Below, in pieces: positions 8,738 through 19,002 of a DNA stretch of 64,000 nt (the first letter of the stretch is position 1; every line of letters begins with the position of its first letter). The position numbers and the translations under genes are program-made. This DNA comes from Marinimicrobium koreense (GTDB lineage: Bacteria > Pseudomonadota > Gammaproteobacteria > Pseudomonadales > Cellvibrionaceae). The stretch is taken from NCBI RefSeq assembly GCF_003762925.1, contig NZ_RJUK01000004.1, positions 1 to 64,000 on the forward strand, read 5' to 3'. The notes below the pieces were generated by a model, which searched no databases, was not told the DNA's origin, and saw nothing but the letters and a program-made list of their open reading frames with translations.

Positions 8738-11700
8738 TTAGAACGAGAGGCTGACGCCGGCTGCATAGCGGCGCTCCTGAACCCACAGCGAACGGAAATG
8801 ATTGTCCCACTGGCCATAGCTGTGGCGGCTTTCACTGGTCAGATTGGTGCCGTTCAGGTATAGGCTTATGTTGTCGTTGATCCAGTAATTGACGGACAGG
8901 TCGAGGTAACCGGTTGGCTCAAGCCACTGCCCCATTTCCATGACCGCAGCGGTAGTATTGACTTCGAACCGCTCCATGTACTCTTCGCTTCGCCAGTTGT
9001 AGGCCGCGCGAACATTGAGCCCCCCTTTGTCGTACCACAGAATCAGGTTGGCCTGATGCTCGGAGTTAGAGGGCAGCGGAAACTTGTTCCCTTCCAGATC
9101 CGAGTATTGGGACTCGCTTTGCGAGTAGGTGTAGTTCGCTTCGATGCCCGTCGCACTGAGGTACTCCCCGGGCAAGAAAGTGAACGGCTGCTTATAGCCC
9201 ACCTCCAGCCCGTATAAATCCGAGGCACCGGTGTTTCGCGTGGTCCAGATATTGGCGCGGCGACCGCGGTCGATTCCATCAAGGTCTCGGAAGGAGCGCT
9301 GTTCCTGGCCCGGCTCTACGGCGGTTTCCACGTCAATCAGGAACAGGCTGGCACCCAAGATGGAGTTCTCGGCGAAGTACCACTCTGCCGCCGTGTTATA
9401 GACCCGGGCCCGCCAGGGCTCGATATCCGGACGCCCCTGATCTTCACCTCCTCCAACACAACCGACATCATCCTGTACCGGACCGGAGGGACCAACCACC
9501 ATGACCGGCTCACCGTTTTCATCGGTTTTAGGGCAGCGCTGGTACCAGAGGTTCAAGCTGGCGCCGACGTTATCCAGATCATTTCGGGTCATAGTCTCAG
9601 CAAAGCCGAAACGAACGGTGACATCGTCTGTGGGAAACAGGTTGAAGTTGACTGAAGGCAACACATCGGTGAAGTCCACTTCATCGGTTTGCGTGCCGTA
9701 AACAAACGCAAGCTTCTGCCAGTCGTCATAGCCGATGGAATTGAACATATCGAGAACTTCCGGCACATCATTTCGGATGACCGTCCGATCGGTCTGAACC
9801 ACTTTCACCCCGACATTGCCTGAGTAGGGGATACCGAAGAGTCCCTGATCGAAATTCTCGAAATTCACCTGTACGTGAGCGGAAGTACTGGCCTCTTCCA
9901 CGTCGTAGCTGTAGCCGGGGTTTTCCACGGCCCGCACCTCGCCGTACAGACGTGTCATAAAGTCATAGGGGCTGTCCCAGGCGTCGGGGTTCAGAGCCGC
10001 TACGCCGTCTTCAAACCCACCAATGGGGCCAAAATCGGTAAAGACGACGGTGTCGTCACCGCTAAACCCATTGTCCTGTAGACCACCGACCTCGACCAGG
10101 TTGATATTGGTTTCCGAAAAATCGAACTTGCGCCAGTCGGGGTAGCGTTGCCACACTAGGTTACCCGGAAGCAGCTTGTAGCGCAGATCCGCGGGAACCC
10201 GCGGATCTTCCCAATCGGTATACCGTCCGGTAGCAGTCACATATTCGAATCGGTCGCTGCGTGCCTCCCGAATCCCGTGACGCAAGCCAACATCAATGGA
10301 CTCGACCAGTCCCCAATCCAGACGCAAGTTTACATCCGCACGCACGACATCCAACTCCGCCTCAAGATTGCTCCCTTGAGCGAACCCTTGATACTGATCG
10401 AGAACCGCCGGATCGGCCAAACTGGGCCCTTGATAGTGGAACTCGGGATAATCCGGTCGATAATCCACTGTCACGCGATAACCTTCCACCGGGTCCTTAC
10501 CATCTTCACCATCCTCATCAACCCAGAGCCACGCCGGAGTCCCCTGTTGGAACGTCGCTTCGCGGGTCTGACTCTCTGCTTCACCGTGGACATAACGCAC
10601 ACTGGCGATCAGGTTGTCGTGATTGGTGTAGTTCAATTCCAGGTTGGTGTTGATGGCAGCGGTTTTTTCTATGTCGTTATCCGAGCGGGTCTGGAAGTCC
10701 GCCGCCCAGACATCCGCCACGGTGACGTAATACAAGTCATGATTGACAGTATTACCGGCGCCGTCCGGCACCCCAATGGTGGCTCCGTATTCAACCTGAG
10801 TGCGGGGTGAGTCCTGCACGACGTTGTACACATTCTCGCTAAAGACACCAGGCTCACCATTGACCTCAAACGACTGCGGAGTACTACCACCGTTAAAGCC
10901 GGCGCTGACCCCTCGATCGTATCGGTCCATACGGGTGTAGAACACATCACCCTTGAGAGTAAAATTATCGTTGAGCTCCCACTCCGCGCTGACGGTGCCG
11001 CCCGTGCGCTCACGCTCCATGAATTGACTATTGGCACTGTAACGGTCGGGGACAATGTACCAATCGTTCGGATTACCGGTGCCCGCCAAATCCGGGGCAT
11101 TGTTTACCGGGTCTGGGCCCACGGGTAGCGGTGCCCCCCCCTGAGACTCCAGAAAGCCCAGACGATGGCCATTCCAGATGGAGTAGTTGGCCGCGTTGGA
11201 AATCGAGTGATTGAGGTTGGCGTAAATGGCCAGTCGATTATCAAAGTTGTAGCCCACCATGACGCTGGCACTGTGGTCCGGGTCGCGGGTGCCTTCCGTG
11301 CCATCGGCTTTCATTTCGTTTTTGGAGCGCTGACCCTGGGCCGCCTCCAGGCGCAGACGACTGGTCCACCCTTCATCCAGCGCCAGGGGCTTGAAGGTTC
11401 TCAGATCAACCACCCCAGATACCCCGCCCGAGAGCATGGAAGCACTTTGAGATTTGTACACGTCTACGCCGCTCATCAGGCCGGCAGGGATGTCAGAGTA
11501 GTCCGGCTGAACGCCGGTAATGGATTGAGGACTGAGAAACTGTTCTCCATTGAGCGTGGTCAACACCTGAGGCATACCACGAATGTTCAGACTGGTGCCC
11601 TCATTGGCTTCTCGGGTGATCTGCACCCCTGTCACCCGCTGAAGTGAATCGGTAATGGTGGTATCGGGAAGGCGGCCAATGTCTTCCGCAACAATGGAGT

Positions 11701-11905
11701 CGACAATACGATCAGAGTCGCGCTTGATATCAATGGCCATGGACTGAGAAGCCCGTACGCCGCGCACGATGACCTCTTCGAGATGGCCACTTTCCTCGTC
11801 ACCACCGGTTTGCTCTTGGGCCTGCAACCCCACACTACTCAGTGCGCAGCCGATGGCCAATGCCAAAGCGGTTTTCTGCGAACCATACCCTCTGCGTTTG
11901 ATCAT
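8738..11905 (-). CDS. TonB-dependent receptor for (manno)oligosaccharides
   Basis: Outer-membrane active transporter, 1055 residues. The ATG at 11905 has AGAGGAA 7 nt upstream and gives a signal peptide ending near GLQAQ; the open frame to 12007 would add an unlikely leader. The N-terminal plug carries EEVIVRGVRASQ (TonB-box-like region), then LPDTTITDSLQRVTGVQITRE and SLNIRGMPQVLTTLNGEQ, as in the large polysaccharide-type receptors of Xanthomonas and Caulobacter (TIGR01782-like). The C-terminus ends in AAGVSLSF with the terminal Phe needed for barrel assembly. It is the first gene of the mannan block and is preceded by two LacI-type operators, so mannan oligosaccharides are the likely substrate. 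That substrate is inference from the neighbours. Confidence 0.9.
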   Translation of the reverse strand: MIKRRGYGSQKTALALAIGCALSSVGLQAQEQTGGDEESGHLEEVIVRGVRASQSMAIDIKRDSDRIVDSIVAEDIGRLPDTTITDSLQRVTGVQITREANEGTSLNIRGMPQVLTTLNGEQFLSPQSITGVQPDYSDIPAGLMSGVDVYKSQSASMLSGGVSGVVDLRTFKPLALDEGWTSRLRLEAAQGQRSKNEMKADGTEGTRDPDHSASVMVGYNFDNRLAIYANLNHSISNAANYSIWNGHRLGFLESQGGAPLPVGPDPVNNAPDLAGTGNPNDWYIVPDRYSANSQFMERERTGGTVSAEWELNDNFTLKGDVFYTRMDRYDRGVSAGFNGGSTPQSFEVNGEPGVFSENVYNVVQDSPRTQVEYGATIGVPDGAGNTVNHDLYYVTVADVWAADFQTRSDNDIEKTAAINTNLELNYTNHDNLIASVRYVHGEAESQTREATFQQGTPAWLWVDEDGEDGKDPVEGYRVTVDYRPDYPEFHYQGPSLADPAVLDQYQGFAQGSNLEAELDVVRADVNLRLDWGLVESIDVGLRHGIREARSDRFEYVTATGRYTDWEDPRVPADLRYKLLPGNLVWQRYPDWRKFDFSETNINLVEVGGLQDNGFSGDDTVVFTDFGPIGGFEDGVAALNPDAWDSPYDFMTRLYGEVRAVENPGYSYDVEEASTSAHVQVNFENFDQGLFGIPYSGNVGVKVVQTDRTVIRNDVPEVLDMFNSIGYDDWQKLAFVYGTQTDEVDFTDVLPSVNFNLFPTDDVTVRFGFAETMTRNDLDNVGASLNLWYQRCPKTDENGEPVMVVGPSGPVQDDVGCVGGGEDQGRPDIEPWRARVYNTAAEWYFAENSILGASLFLIDVETAVEPGQEQRSFRDLDGIDRGRRANIWTTRNTGASDLYGLEVGYKQPFTFLPGEYLSATGIEANYTYSQSESQYSDLEGNKFPLPSNSEHQANLILWYDKGGLNVRAAYNWRSEEYMERFEVNTTAAVMEMGQWLEPTGYLDLSVNYWINDNISLYLNGTNLTSESRHSYGQWDNHFRSLWVQERRYAAGVSLSF

Positions 11906-12046
11906 GCTGAGATTCCTCTTATTACTTTTATTAACGTTATTGACTGGGCGAAAGCCGGTCGCCTTCGGAGTGATTCCGAGCCGGTGAGTGGGCCGATGAC
12001 GCCACAACTCAGGGTTTCTTTATAGTCGGGAGCCCCCTTTATTCTC

Positions 12047-12060
12047 TGTAACCGGTTCCA
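12047..12060. promoter_or_regulatory. LacI-family operator, site 1
   Basis: TGTAACCGGTTCCA, an even-length palindrome with central CG and one mismatched pair, the shape typical of LacI-family sites. It is about 140 nt upstream of the TonB receptor start. No LacI-family gene is encoded in this window, so the regulator must lie elsewhere. Confidence 0.6.
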
Positions 12061-12110
12061 AACTGAAGGCAAAAATAAGCTCCCTGAGAGAGCAGGAAGC
12101 TATTAGGATC

Positions 12111-12124
12111 TGTAACCGATTACA
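12111..12124. promoter_or_regulatory. LacI-family operator, site 2
   Basis: TGTAACCGATTACA, sharing TGTAACCG with site 1 and with only one mismatched pair. The 64-bp offset from site 1 is about six helical turns, which would suit two dimers on one DNA face and possibly looping. Confidence 0.6.
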
Positions 12125-12285
12125 AATAGCCTAGCCCAAATACTTTTTGGTGGCAACCAAAAAAAGAAGGGGTGGGTATTTTTTTCGGTACGATTTGGTC
12201 TAAAAAGGGAGGGAGTTTATAACGAAAGCCGTCAATACCGCGTCACAGCACTTTGATCCGGCACCCTCCCTGGCGCCAATCGAGG

Positions 12286-12777
12286 CTACAGACTCAGTAC
12301 TTTTTCACCGCGGGAGATACCCGACACACCAGAGCGCACCACTTCCAGAATGGACGCTTCGCCCACGGCCTGAAAGAAGGCGTCCAGTTTGTCGCTGGTG
12401 CCGGTGATCTGGATGACGTACAGCGAGCTGGTGACATCCACGATCTGGCCACGGAAGATGTCTACACAGCGCTTCACTTCTGCACGCTGGGCACCGGAGG
12501 CTTTGACTTTGACCAGCATCAGCTCACGCTCAATGTGGGCGCCTTCGGTCAGATCCACCAGTTTGACCACATCGATCAGCTTGTTCAGGTGCTTGGTGAT
12601 CTGCTCAATCTTGTGATCATCCCCAATGGTGGTCAACGTCAGGCGAGACAGGGTCTCGTCTTCGGTGGGGGCCACCGTCAGGGTTTCAATGTTGTAGCCG
12701 CGCTGGGAAAACAGCCCGACCACCCGGGACAGTGCGCCCGGGGCGTTTTCAATCAATACCGAAATAATACGTTTCAT
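12286..12777 (-). CDS. ilvH: Acetolactate synthase small (regulatory) subunit
   Basis: Regulatory subunit that activates the large subunit and confers feedback inhibition by valine. The N-terminal ACT domain (residues about 1-75: RIISVLIENAPGALSRVVGLFSQRGYNIETL) is the valine-binding part, and the C-terminal half is the ilvH-type second domain. Its length of 163 residues is standard. The ATG sits 1 nt after the ilvI stop, so the two subunits are translationally coupled and made together. Downstream lies the control region of the mannan block rather than ilvC, which normally follows. Confidence 0.96.
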   Translation of the reverse strand: MKRIISVLIENAPGALSRVVGLFSQRGYNIETLTVAPTEDETLSRLTLTTIGDDHKIEQITKHLNKLIDVVKLVDLTEGAHIERELMLVKVKASGAQRAEVKRCVDIFRGQIVDVTSSLYVIQITGTSDKLDAFFQAVGEASILEVVRSGVSGISRGEKVLSL

Positions 12778-12778
12778 G

Positions 12779-14515
12779 TCAGGTACGCTCCGTCTTGCTC
12801 AGCCACATGTCGCGCATGGACCCATTGGGGGCAACGTGCATGGGGTATACGTGTTCGCTTGGGTCAACCTGGATATCCATAAACACCACCCGGTCTTTCA
12901 TGGCGAAACACTCTTCCATTTTGGCTTTGAGGTCTTCTTTGCGCTCCACGCGGATGCCGACATGCCCGTAGGATTCCATCAGCTTGACGAAATCCGGCAG
13001 AGTCTCCTCGTACAATGATTCGGAGTAGCGGCTTTCGTACTGCATATCCTGCCACTGCTTGACCATACCCAGGGCATGGTTATTCAGGCAGATGATTTTC
13101 ACCGGCAGGTGATACTGGGTACAGGTCGCCAGTTCCTGGATGCACATCTGTATGCTGCCTTCCCCGGTCACGCAGGCGACCACCGCATCGCGGTGCGCCA
13201 TCTGTACGCCCATGGCCGCCGGCAGGCCGAAGCCCATGGTGCCCAGGCCGCCGGAGTTGATCCAGCGACGCGGCTTGTCGAACAGATAGTACTGGGCGGC
13301 AAACATCTGGTGCTGACCTACGTCAGAGGTGACATAGGCATCGCCCCCGGTCACTTCGTACAGTGCCTTGATCACATCCTGAGGCATGATCTTGTCGCCG
13401 TCAGTATTATAGCGCGGCGCGGTATACAGACCGTGACGGGTACGCCACTCATCAATCTGTTTCCACCAGGCCTTGATCGCATCGGCGTCCGGCAGTTCTT
13501 TGCTCTCTTTGACCATGGCCAGCATTTCGGTCAGCACGCTCTCCACCGATCCAACGATAGGCACATCGGCGGCAACCGTTTTGGAAATGGAGGCCGGATC
13601 CACATCAATGTGGATGATCTTGGCATTGGGGCAGAACTTGCTGACGGTGTTGGTTACCCGGTCGTCAAAGCGTGCGCCCACGGCGAGAATGACATCGCTG
13701 TGATGCATGGCGGTATTGGCTTCAAAGGTGCCGTGCATGCCCAGCATACCCAGGAACTGGCGGTCGGAACCCGGGTAGGCCCCCAGCCCCATCAGGGTAT
13801 TGGTGACCGGGAAGTTCAGGCGTTTGGCCAGATCGGTCAGCAAATCGGAACCATTACCCTGAATAACACCACCACCGGCATAAATGACCGGACGCTTGGA
13901 TTCCAGCAGCAATTGGACGGCTTTGCGAATCTGCCCGGTGTGCCCGCGAGTGGCCGGATTGTAGGAGCGGATCTTGACCTTTTCCGGGTACTCGTAGGGG
14001 AAGGTCTCACCGGGCGCCGTGATATCTTTGGGGATATCAATGACCACGGGGCCGGGACGACCGGTTGAGGCAATGTAGTAAGCCTTTTTGACGATTTCCG
14101 GAATCTCGCTCGGATGCTTGACCATAAAGCTGTGCTTTACGATCGGCCGGGACACACCCACCATGTCCGTTTCCTGAAACGCATCTTCACCAATGCGCTC
14201 AGAGACCACCTGACCGGAAATGACCACCATCGGAATCGAGTCCATATAGGCGGTGGCAATACCGGTAATGGCATTGGTCGCACCGGGGCCGGACGTCACC
14301 AGCACTGTGCCCACCTGACCGGTCGCACGCGCATAGGCGTCCGCCGCGTGGGTGGCCGCCTGCTCGTGACGGACCAGGATGTGCTTGACGTCTTTCTGCC
14401 GAAATATGGCATCGTAAATATGCAGGGCCGCACCGCCCGGGTAACCGAACACGTGCTTTACGCCTTCGTCCCGCAGGGAGCGAATCAGCATATCTCCGCC
14501 TGATAGCATTTCCAC
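12779..14515 (-). CDS. ilvI: Acetolactate synthase large (catalytic) subunit
   Basis: Thiamine-diphosphate enzyme that condenses pyruvate with a second 2-oxoacid, the first common step of branched-chain amino acid synthesis. Visible features are the catalytic Glu region [19 protein letters not shown], the FAD-region GARFDDRVT, and the diphosphate/Mg motif [14 protein letters not shown] followed by NN. The start is probably the GTG at 14515 (protein begins with V/M-E-M-L-S-G-G): AGAGG is 7-8 nt upstream, whereas the ATG two codons later is too far and the longer frame to 14572 reads as leader. The length is 578 residues. It forms a two-gene operon with ilvH. Confidence 0.95.
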   Translation of the reverse strand: MEMLSGGDMLIRSLRDEGVKHVFGYPGGAALHIYDAIFRQKDVKHILVRHEQAATHAADAYARATGQVGTVLVTSGPGATNAITGIATAYMDSIPMVVISGQVVSERIGEDAFQETDMVGVSRPIVKHSFMVKHPSEIPEIVKKAYYIASTGRPGPVVIDIPKDITAPGETFPYEYPEKVKIRSYNPATRGHTGQIRKAVQLLLESKRPVIYAGGGVIQGNGSDLLTDLAKRLNFPVTNTLMGLGAYPGSDRQFLGMLGMHGTFEANTAMHHSDVILAVGARFDDRVTNTVSKFCPNAKIIHIDVDPASISKTVAADVPIVGSVESVLTEMLAMVKESKELPDADAIKAWWKQIDEWRTRHGLYTAPRYNTDGDKIMPQDVIKALYEVTGGDAYVTSDVGQHQMFAAQYYLFDKPRRWINSGGLGTMGFGLPAAMGVQMAHRDAVVACVTGEGSIQMCIQELATCTQYHLPVKIICLNNHALGMVKQWQDMQYESRYSESLYEETLPDFVKLMESYGHVGIRVERKEDLKAKMEECFAMKDRVVFMDIQVDPSEHVYPMHVAPNGSMRDMWLSKTERT

Positions 14516-15027
14516 TGGGTAACCTCTCAAATAACCATGAATGTATGAACTCAGGGGTCGCAACAACCACAAACCACGAAGCCACGGCCTGCCCGCCCTT
14601 CGGATCGGGAGCTGTGTTTCTCTGAATCGAGTCAGTCTTGGGATTCCCCAACCTCCCGCGCGGGTAGCAATTGCGGGCTGGCTCTGGGCAGGCGGCGTAG
14701 GTTAACGCGCCTTCGCGGCTGCGGATGGTTCGGGGGCCGGGTCGGCCTCCGGTGTAGAGTACGGCACCGAGGTTGTCGGCTGGCTCTACACGCCATCGTG
14801 CGAACTTGCTATTGTTCGGAAAATGCTCCGGAAAGTCAAGAGTAAACAGGGACTTGGGCGATAAGTTCACAAATCGGGGACAAGTTCGGCCTCTGGCGCG
14901 GGACACACCTTTCTCGACGGGTCCCTCCGGGCTATAGTGTATCCATGATACATGCGGCGCGAGGCCATGAGCGCAGGATGGCTTTTACCGGCCCACTACC
15001 GCCGCCCGCCAACGAAGGGAGCCCAAC
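14516..15027. other. Gene-free divergent leader between ilvI and the DUF4124 gene
   Basis: No credible coding region. On the ilvI side there is an 8-bp stem (14752-14759 with 14784-14791, GTGTAGAG) and a GC-rich run with partial dyads near 14731-14750, which might belong to a leader. I see no leader peptide rich in branched-chain codons. On the other side TATAGT (14933-14938) could be a -10 box for the DUF4124 gene. It is followed by a 15-bp palindrome TGTATC-CAT-GATACA (14938-14952), a candidate operator. Confidence 0.4.
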
Positions 15028-15459
15028 ATGAAACACCCGCTTCTGGCCGTGCTGGCCATCACGCTCTGCGCCACCCCACTGACGGGGCTGGCCGATCAGG
15101 TTTACCGCTGGGTCGATGATGAGGGAGTAACGCATTTTACGTCTCATCCGCCCAAGGGGCGTCCATCGGAAACTCTGCGCACCCAGACAGGCCACAGCGA
15201 ACCGGTGGATTACTCCAGCCAGTATCCACGCCCCGAACCCGAGCAGCCGGAACCACAATCGGCAGCCAGCAATGCCGGGCAACCCTCGCAACAGGAGCTG
15301 GACGAGGCCTGCCAACGGGCCCGTCAGAACCTGGAAACCCTGGAGCGGGGAGGCCGGATTGCCGTAGAGACCGAGGACGGCAGTCGGCGTTACCTGGGCG
15401 AGGAGGAACTGTCCGAACGGGCGGAAATCGCCCGCCAGATTATGGACCGAGCCTGCTGA
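15028..15459 (+). CDS. DUF4124-domain exported protein
   Basis: Small periplasmic protein of unknown function, 143 residues. A signal peptide (residues 1-22, ending GLA) is followed by the DUF4124 core QVYRWVDDEGVTHFTSHPP, a short fold often found in front of other domains in gammaproteobacteria. The middle is a Pro/Glu/Gln-rich linker (about 60-85), and the C-terminal part is predicted helical and highly charged. It faces clpB tail to tail, 19 nt apart, and is divergent from ilvI. No function can be assigned from context. Confidence 0.8.
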   Translation: MKHPLLAVLAITLCATPLTGLADQVYRWVDDEGVTHFTSHPPKGRPSETLRTQTGHSEPVDYSSQYPRPEPEQPEPQSAASNAGQPSQQELDEACQRARQNLETLERGGRIAVETEDGSRRYLGEEELSERAEIARQIMDRAC

Positions 15460-15478
15460 AGCAACTCCGAGCGCGCAC

Positions 15479-18124
15479 TCAGTGGAGCGCGCGCTTCTCG
15501 AAGCTCAAGCGGTCGCCCTTGAGCACCGCGTGGATGTTGTCCCCGGGCACAAAACGCCCCTGAAGAATATCCTGGGCCAGCGGGTTTTCGATCTGCTGCT
15601 GGATCGCTCGCTTGAGTGGCCGGGCGCCGTAGACCGGATCGAACCCGGATTCGGCCAGTTTATCCATCACCGCATCGTCCAAGCTCAAGGTCAGATCTCG
15701 CTCCGCCAGACGCTTGCGCAGCAAGCTGAGCTGAATATCGGCAATGCCGCGAATCTGCTCTCGACCCAGCGGATGGAACACCACCACTTCGTCTACCCGG
15801 TTGATGAACTCCGGCCGGAAGTGACGTCCCACCACCTCCATGACCGCGTCTTTCATCGCCGCATAGCGGTTTTCATTGCCCAGGGAGTCTCCGGTTTTCT
15901 CTTCGTCGAAGCTCACGGTGTCGTAAGAGCGATCTTCCGCCAGGTCCTGAATGCGATCCGAACCGAGGTTGGAGGTCATCACGATCACGGTATTGCGGAA
16001 GTCCACGGTCCGGCCCTGGCCATCGGTGAGTCGGCCATCTTCCAGCACCTGCAACAGGATGTTGAACACATCCGGGTGGGCTTTTTCCACCTCATCCAAT
16101 AACAGCACCGAGTAAGGACGACGGCGCACCGCTTCTGTGAGATAACCGCCCTCTTCGTAGCCGACATAGCCAGGGGGTGCACCGATCAGGCGAGCCACGG
16201 AGTGCTTCTCCATGAACTCGGACATGTCGATGCGCACCATGGCTTCCTGGCTGTCGAACAGGAACTCCGCCAGGGACTTACACAGCTCGGTTTTACCCAC
16301 CCCGGTTGGCCCGAGGAACAGGAAAGAGCCGTTGGGGCGGTTCGGGTCCGACAGGCCGGCCCGGGAACGACGCACCGCATTGGCCACGGCGACCACTGCT
16401 TCGTGCTGACCGATCACCCGCTGGTGTAGGGCATCCTCCATCCGGATCAACTTGTCCCGTTCGCCCTCAAGCATCTTGGAAACCGGAATACCGGTCCACT
16501 TGGAGACCACTTCCGCAATCTCCTCATCGGTCACCCGATTGCGAAGCAGTTTCATTTCCATCATTTCTACCTGGCTGGCCATATCCAGCTGCTTTTCCAG
16601 CTCTGGAATGACGCCATACTGCAGTTCCGACATGCGGGCGAGATCGCCCGCACGGCGCGCCGCCTCCATGTCCAGCCGGGCCTGCTCCAGGTTGCTCTTG
16701 ATCTCATGGGAGCCCTGCAGTGCAGCTTTTTCCGCCCGCCAGACTTCGTCGAGATCCGCGTACTCACGCTCGAGCCGGTCGATATCCGACTCAATTTTTT
16801 CCAGGTGTTTTTTACTCGCCTCGTCTTCGTCCTTTTTGACCGCCTCGCGCTCAATTTTGAGCTGGATGAGACGCCGCTCCAACCGGTCCATCTCCTCCGG
16901 CTTGGAATCAATCTCCATCCGGATGCGACTGGCCGCCTCGTCGATCAGGTCAATGGCCTTATCCGGCAATTGCCGATCGGTGATGTAACGCTGGGACAGT
17001 TTGGCGGCGGCGATAATGGCCGAGTCGGTAATGTCTACCCCGTGGTGGACTTCGTAGCGCTCTTTCAGGCCCCGCAGAATGGCGATGGTATCGGCCTCAC
17101 TCGGCTCGTCCACCAGCACTTTCTGGAAGCGACGCTCCAGTGCGGCATCTTTTTCGATGTACTGGCGATACTCATTCAGCGTGGTCGCCCCAACGCAGTG
17201 CAGTTCGCCGCGGGCGAGTGCCGGTTTGAGCATATTGCCCGCATCCATGGCGCCTTCGGCCTTACCGGCTCCCACCATGGTGTGCAACTCGTCGACAAAC
17301 AGAATGACCTGCCCCTCTTCCCGGGCCAGCTCTTTGAGCACGGACTTCAGTCGCTCTTCAAACTCGCCACGGAATTTGGCACCGGCCAGCAGGCTCCCCA
17401 GATCCAGCGACAGGAGACGTTTGTTTTTCAGGCCTTCGGGCACCTCACCGTTGACGATCCGCTGGGCGAGCCCTTCCACGATGGCGGTTTTACCGACACC
17501 GGGCTCACCAATCAGTACCGGGTTGTTTTTGGTACGGCGCTGCAGGACCTGGATGGTCCGGCGAATTTCATCGTCCCGGCCAATCACCGGATCCAGCTTC
17601 CCGGCTTCGGCCCGGGCGGTGAGATCCAAGGTGTATTTTTCCAGCGCCTGGCGATTGCCCTCGGCGTCGGCATCGTCCACGGTTTCACCGCCGCGGACTT
17701 TCTCTACAGTCTGCTCCAGGCTGGTGGCGTCACCAAACTGTTTGAGCAGTTTGCCCAACTGGCTCTCGCCATCAAGCATGGCGGCCAAAAGGACCGACTC
17801 GCTGGAGACAAATTTGTCACCAGCTTTCTGGGCGCGACGATCGGCCAGATTGAGCAGGCGGCCGAGCTCCTGGGACATACCCACATCGCCGGTCGGATTC
17901 TGCACTTTGGCCAGGTTCTCCAGTTGCTTGGCCAGCTCATTGCGCAGGCCGGTCATATTGAAGCCGGATTGCGCCAGGAGTGAGCGAGCCGTGCCGCCCT
18001 GTTGATCCAGAAGCGCCTGGAGCAGGTGGTAGGATTCCAGCTGGCTATGATCCCGGCCCACTGCCAGGGACTGAGCGTCAGACAACGCGGTTTGCAGCTG
18101 GTTGGTCAATCGATCAATGCGCAT
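15479..18124 (-). CDS. clpB: ATP-dependent disaggregase ClpB
   Basis: Hexameric AAA+ chaperone that works with DnaK/DnaJ/GrpE to pull proteins out of aggregates. It has the N-terminal Clp domain ([21 protein letters not shown] onward), the first AAA domain with Walker [10 protein letters not shown], a long charged coiled-coil middle domain ([37 protein letters not shown]), the second AAA domain with GPTGVGKTE, and the small C-terminal domain. At 881 residues it is somewhat longer than the E. coli protein (857). A sigma-32-like promoter lies about 50-75 nt upstream of the ATG. The order clpB-pgeF-rluD-bamD is the conserved one known from Pseudomonas. Confidence 0.97.
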   Translation of the reverse strand: MRIDRLTNQLQTALSDAQSLAVGRDHSQLESYHLLQALLDQQGGTARSLLAQSGFNMTGLRNELAKQLENLAKVQNPTGDVGMSQELGRLLNLADRRAQKAGDKFVSSESVLLAAMLDGESQLGKLLKQFGDATSLEQTVEKVRGGETVDDADAEGNRQALEKYTLDLTARAEAGKLDPVIGRDDEIRRTIQVLQRRTKNNPVLIGEPGVGKTAIVEGLAQRIVNGEVPEGLKNKRLLSLDLGSLLAGAKFRGEFEERLKSVLKELAREEGQVILFVDELHTMVGAGKAEGAMDAGNMLKPALARGELHCVGATTLNEYRQYIEKDAALERRFQKVLVDEPSEADTIAILRGLKERYEVHHGVDITDSAIIAAAKLSQRYITDRQLPDKAIDLIDEAASRIRMEIDSKPEEMDRLERRLIQLKIEREAVKKDEDEASKKHLEKIESDIDRLEREYADLDEVWRAEKAALQGSHEIKSNLEQARLDMEAARRAGDLARMSELQYGVIPELEKQLDMASQVEMMEMKLLRNRVTDEEIAEVVSKWTGIPVSKMLEGERDKLIRMEDALHQRVIGQHEAVVAVANAVRRSRAGLSDPNRPNGSFLFLGPTGVGKTELCKSLAEFLFDSQEAMVRIDMSEFMEKHSVARLIGAPPGYVGYEEGGYLTEAVRRRPYSVLLLDEVEKAHPDVFNILLQVLEDGRLTDGQGRTVDFRNTVIVMTSNLGSDRIQDLAEDRSYDTVSFDEEKTGDSLGNENRYAAMKDAVMEVVGRHFRPEFINRVDEVVVFHPLGREQIRGIADIQLSLLRKRLAERDLTLSLDDAVMDKLAESGFDPVYGARPLKRAIQQQIENPLAQDILQGRFVPGDNIHAVLKGDRLSFEKRALH

Positions 18125-18174
18125 GGGTGTGCCTCAAGAATAGTCATTACTGATAACCAAGTATGGTTAAAAGA

Positions 18175-18200
18175 ATGGGGGCACACCCCGAAAAAGCAAG
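18175..18200 (-). promoter_or_regulatory. Sigma-32 (heat-shock) promoter of clpB
   Basis: Read on the minus strand: CTTGCT (18195-18200), a 14-nt spacer, then CCCCAT (18175-18180). The known RpoH consensus is CTTGAA-N13-15-CCCCAT, so the -10 part matches fully and the -35 part in four of six positions. It lies 51 nt upstream of the clpB start, in the gap after pgeF. Confidence 0.7.
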
Positions 18201-18220
18201 GCGCGAGGCCGCGCTTTGTG

Positions 18221-18982
18221 TCAGGGGTTGATCCAGATCAAGCTGGCCATCCGGCCGGTGTCGCGATCCCGGCGATAAGAATAAAATCGCTCGCGGTCGC
18301 GGTAGGTGCAGAAATCACCGCCGTAAACGGCGGTCACCCCCAGAGCCTCAAGCTCGGCGCGAGCCAGAACATACAAATCGCCCTGAAAATGCATCGGCTT
18401 CTGACCGGGCTGGAAGGCCTGTGCAATGGCCTCATTGTGGGCTTCGTTGCGCGCCTGTTCAAAAAACGCCTCCAGCACCTCCACCCCCACCTCAAAGTGG
18501 GGCTGAGACAGCGCGGGACCGAGGTAGGCCAGCAACTGCGCCGAGGGTTCACTGAAACGTGCCACCGCCGCTGCCAGCACCCCCTGGGCCAAGCCCCGCC
18601 AGCCGGCATGCACCGCCGCCACTCGCGTGCCCTGCTGATTGCACAGCAGCACCGGCAGACAATCCGCGGTCAGCACCGCGCAGGCCAGTCCGGGCTGTTT
18701 CGTATGACAGCCATCGGCGGTCAAAACCCGGCCATCGTCCTGCGCCTCGACCACCGCCGTGCCATGAATCTGCTCCAGCCATTGAGGTTCGCGCTCCAGC
18801 CCGAGCTCCGCCTGCAGCAGAGCACGGTTGCGCTGCACCGCCGAGGCGTCGTCCCCCACGTGCAATGCCAGGTTGAACTGAGCGTAGGGGCCCTCGCTCA
18901 CGCCCCCCTGGCGGGTGGTAATGGCGGCCCGCACTCGCTCCGGGGCGGGCCAGTCAGGGCGGATAAACTCAAGCTCGGACAT
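18221..18982 (-). CDS. pgeF: Peptidoglycan editing factor PgeF (YfiH family)
   Basis: Cytoplasmic multicopper-oxidase-fold protein. In E. coli this family removes UDP-MurNAc-tripeptide with serine at the first position, keeping peptidoglycan stems correct. Family marks are ITTRQGGVSEGPYAQFNLALHVGDD, HGTAV, ADGCHT and CAVLTADCLPVLLCN, then AVHAGWRGLAQGV and YLGPALSQPHFEVG, which supply the metal-site His/Cys ligands. The ATG at 18982 has GGAG 6 nt upstream; the longer frame to 19063 overlaps rluD and is rejected. It is 253 residues and lies 20 nt after rluD, probably in one operon with it. Confidence 0.94.
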   Translation of the reverse strand: MSELEFIRPDWPAPERVRAAITTRQGGVSEGPYAQFNLALHVGDDASAVQRNRALLQAELGLEREPQWLEQIHGTAVVEAQDDGRVLTADGCHTKQPGLACAVLTADCLPVLLCNQQGTRVAAVHAGWRGLAQGVLAAAVARFSEPSAQLLAYLGPALSQPHFEVGVEVLEAFFEQARNEAHNEAIAQAFQPGQKPMHFQGDLYVLARAELEALGVTAVYGGDFCTYRDRERFYSYRRDRDTGRMASLIWINP

Positions 18983-19002
18983 AGCAGTCTCCGGTGATTG
19001 AC

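Larger units (their letters stand above)
11906..12285 (-). promoter_or_regulatory. Control region of the mannan block
   Basis: This 380-nt stretch has no credible gene. It holds two LacI-type palindromes (12047-12060 and 12111-12124, 64 bp apart), an AT-rich stretch around 12120-12200, and the start-proximal AGAGGAA box. Its right end runs to the ilvH stop, so it also serves as the ilvIH 3' region. I see no clear intrinsic terminator for ilvH here. Confidence 0.6.

Noticed and set aside
14516-15027. Leader-peptide attenuator for ilvI
   Set aside because: No short frame rich in Leu/Val/Ile codons followed by alternative terminator stems could be made out.
16706-17983. 425-residue plus-strand open frame opposite clpB
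   Set aside because: Shadow of the conserved ClpB sequence; no independent evidence of coding.
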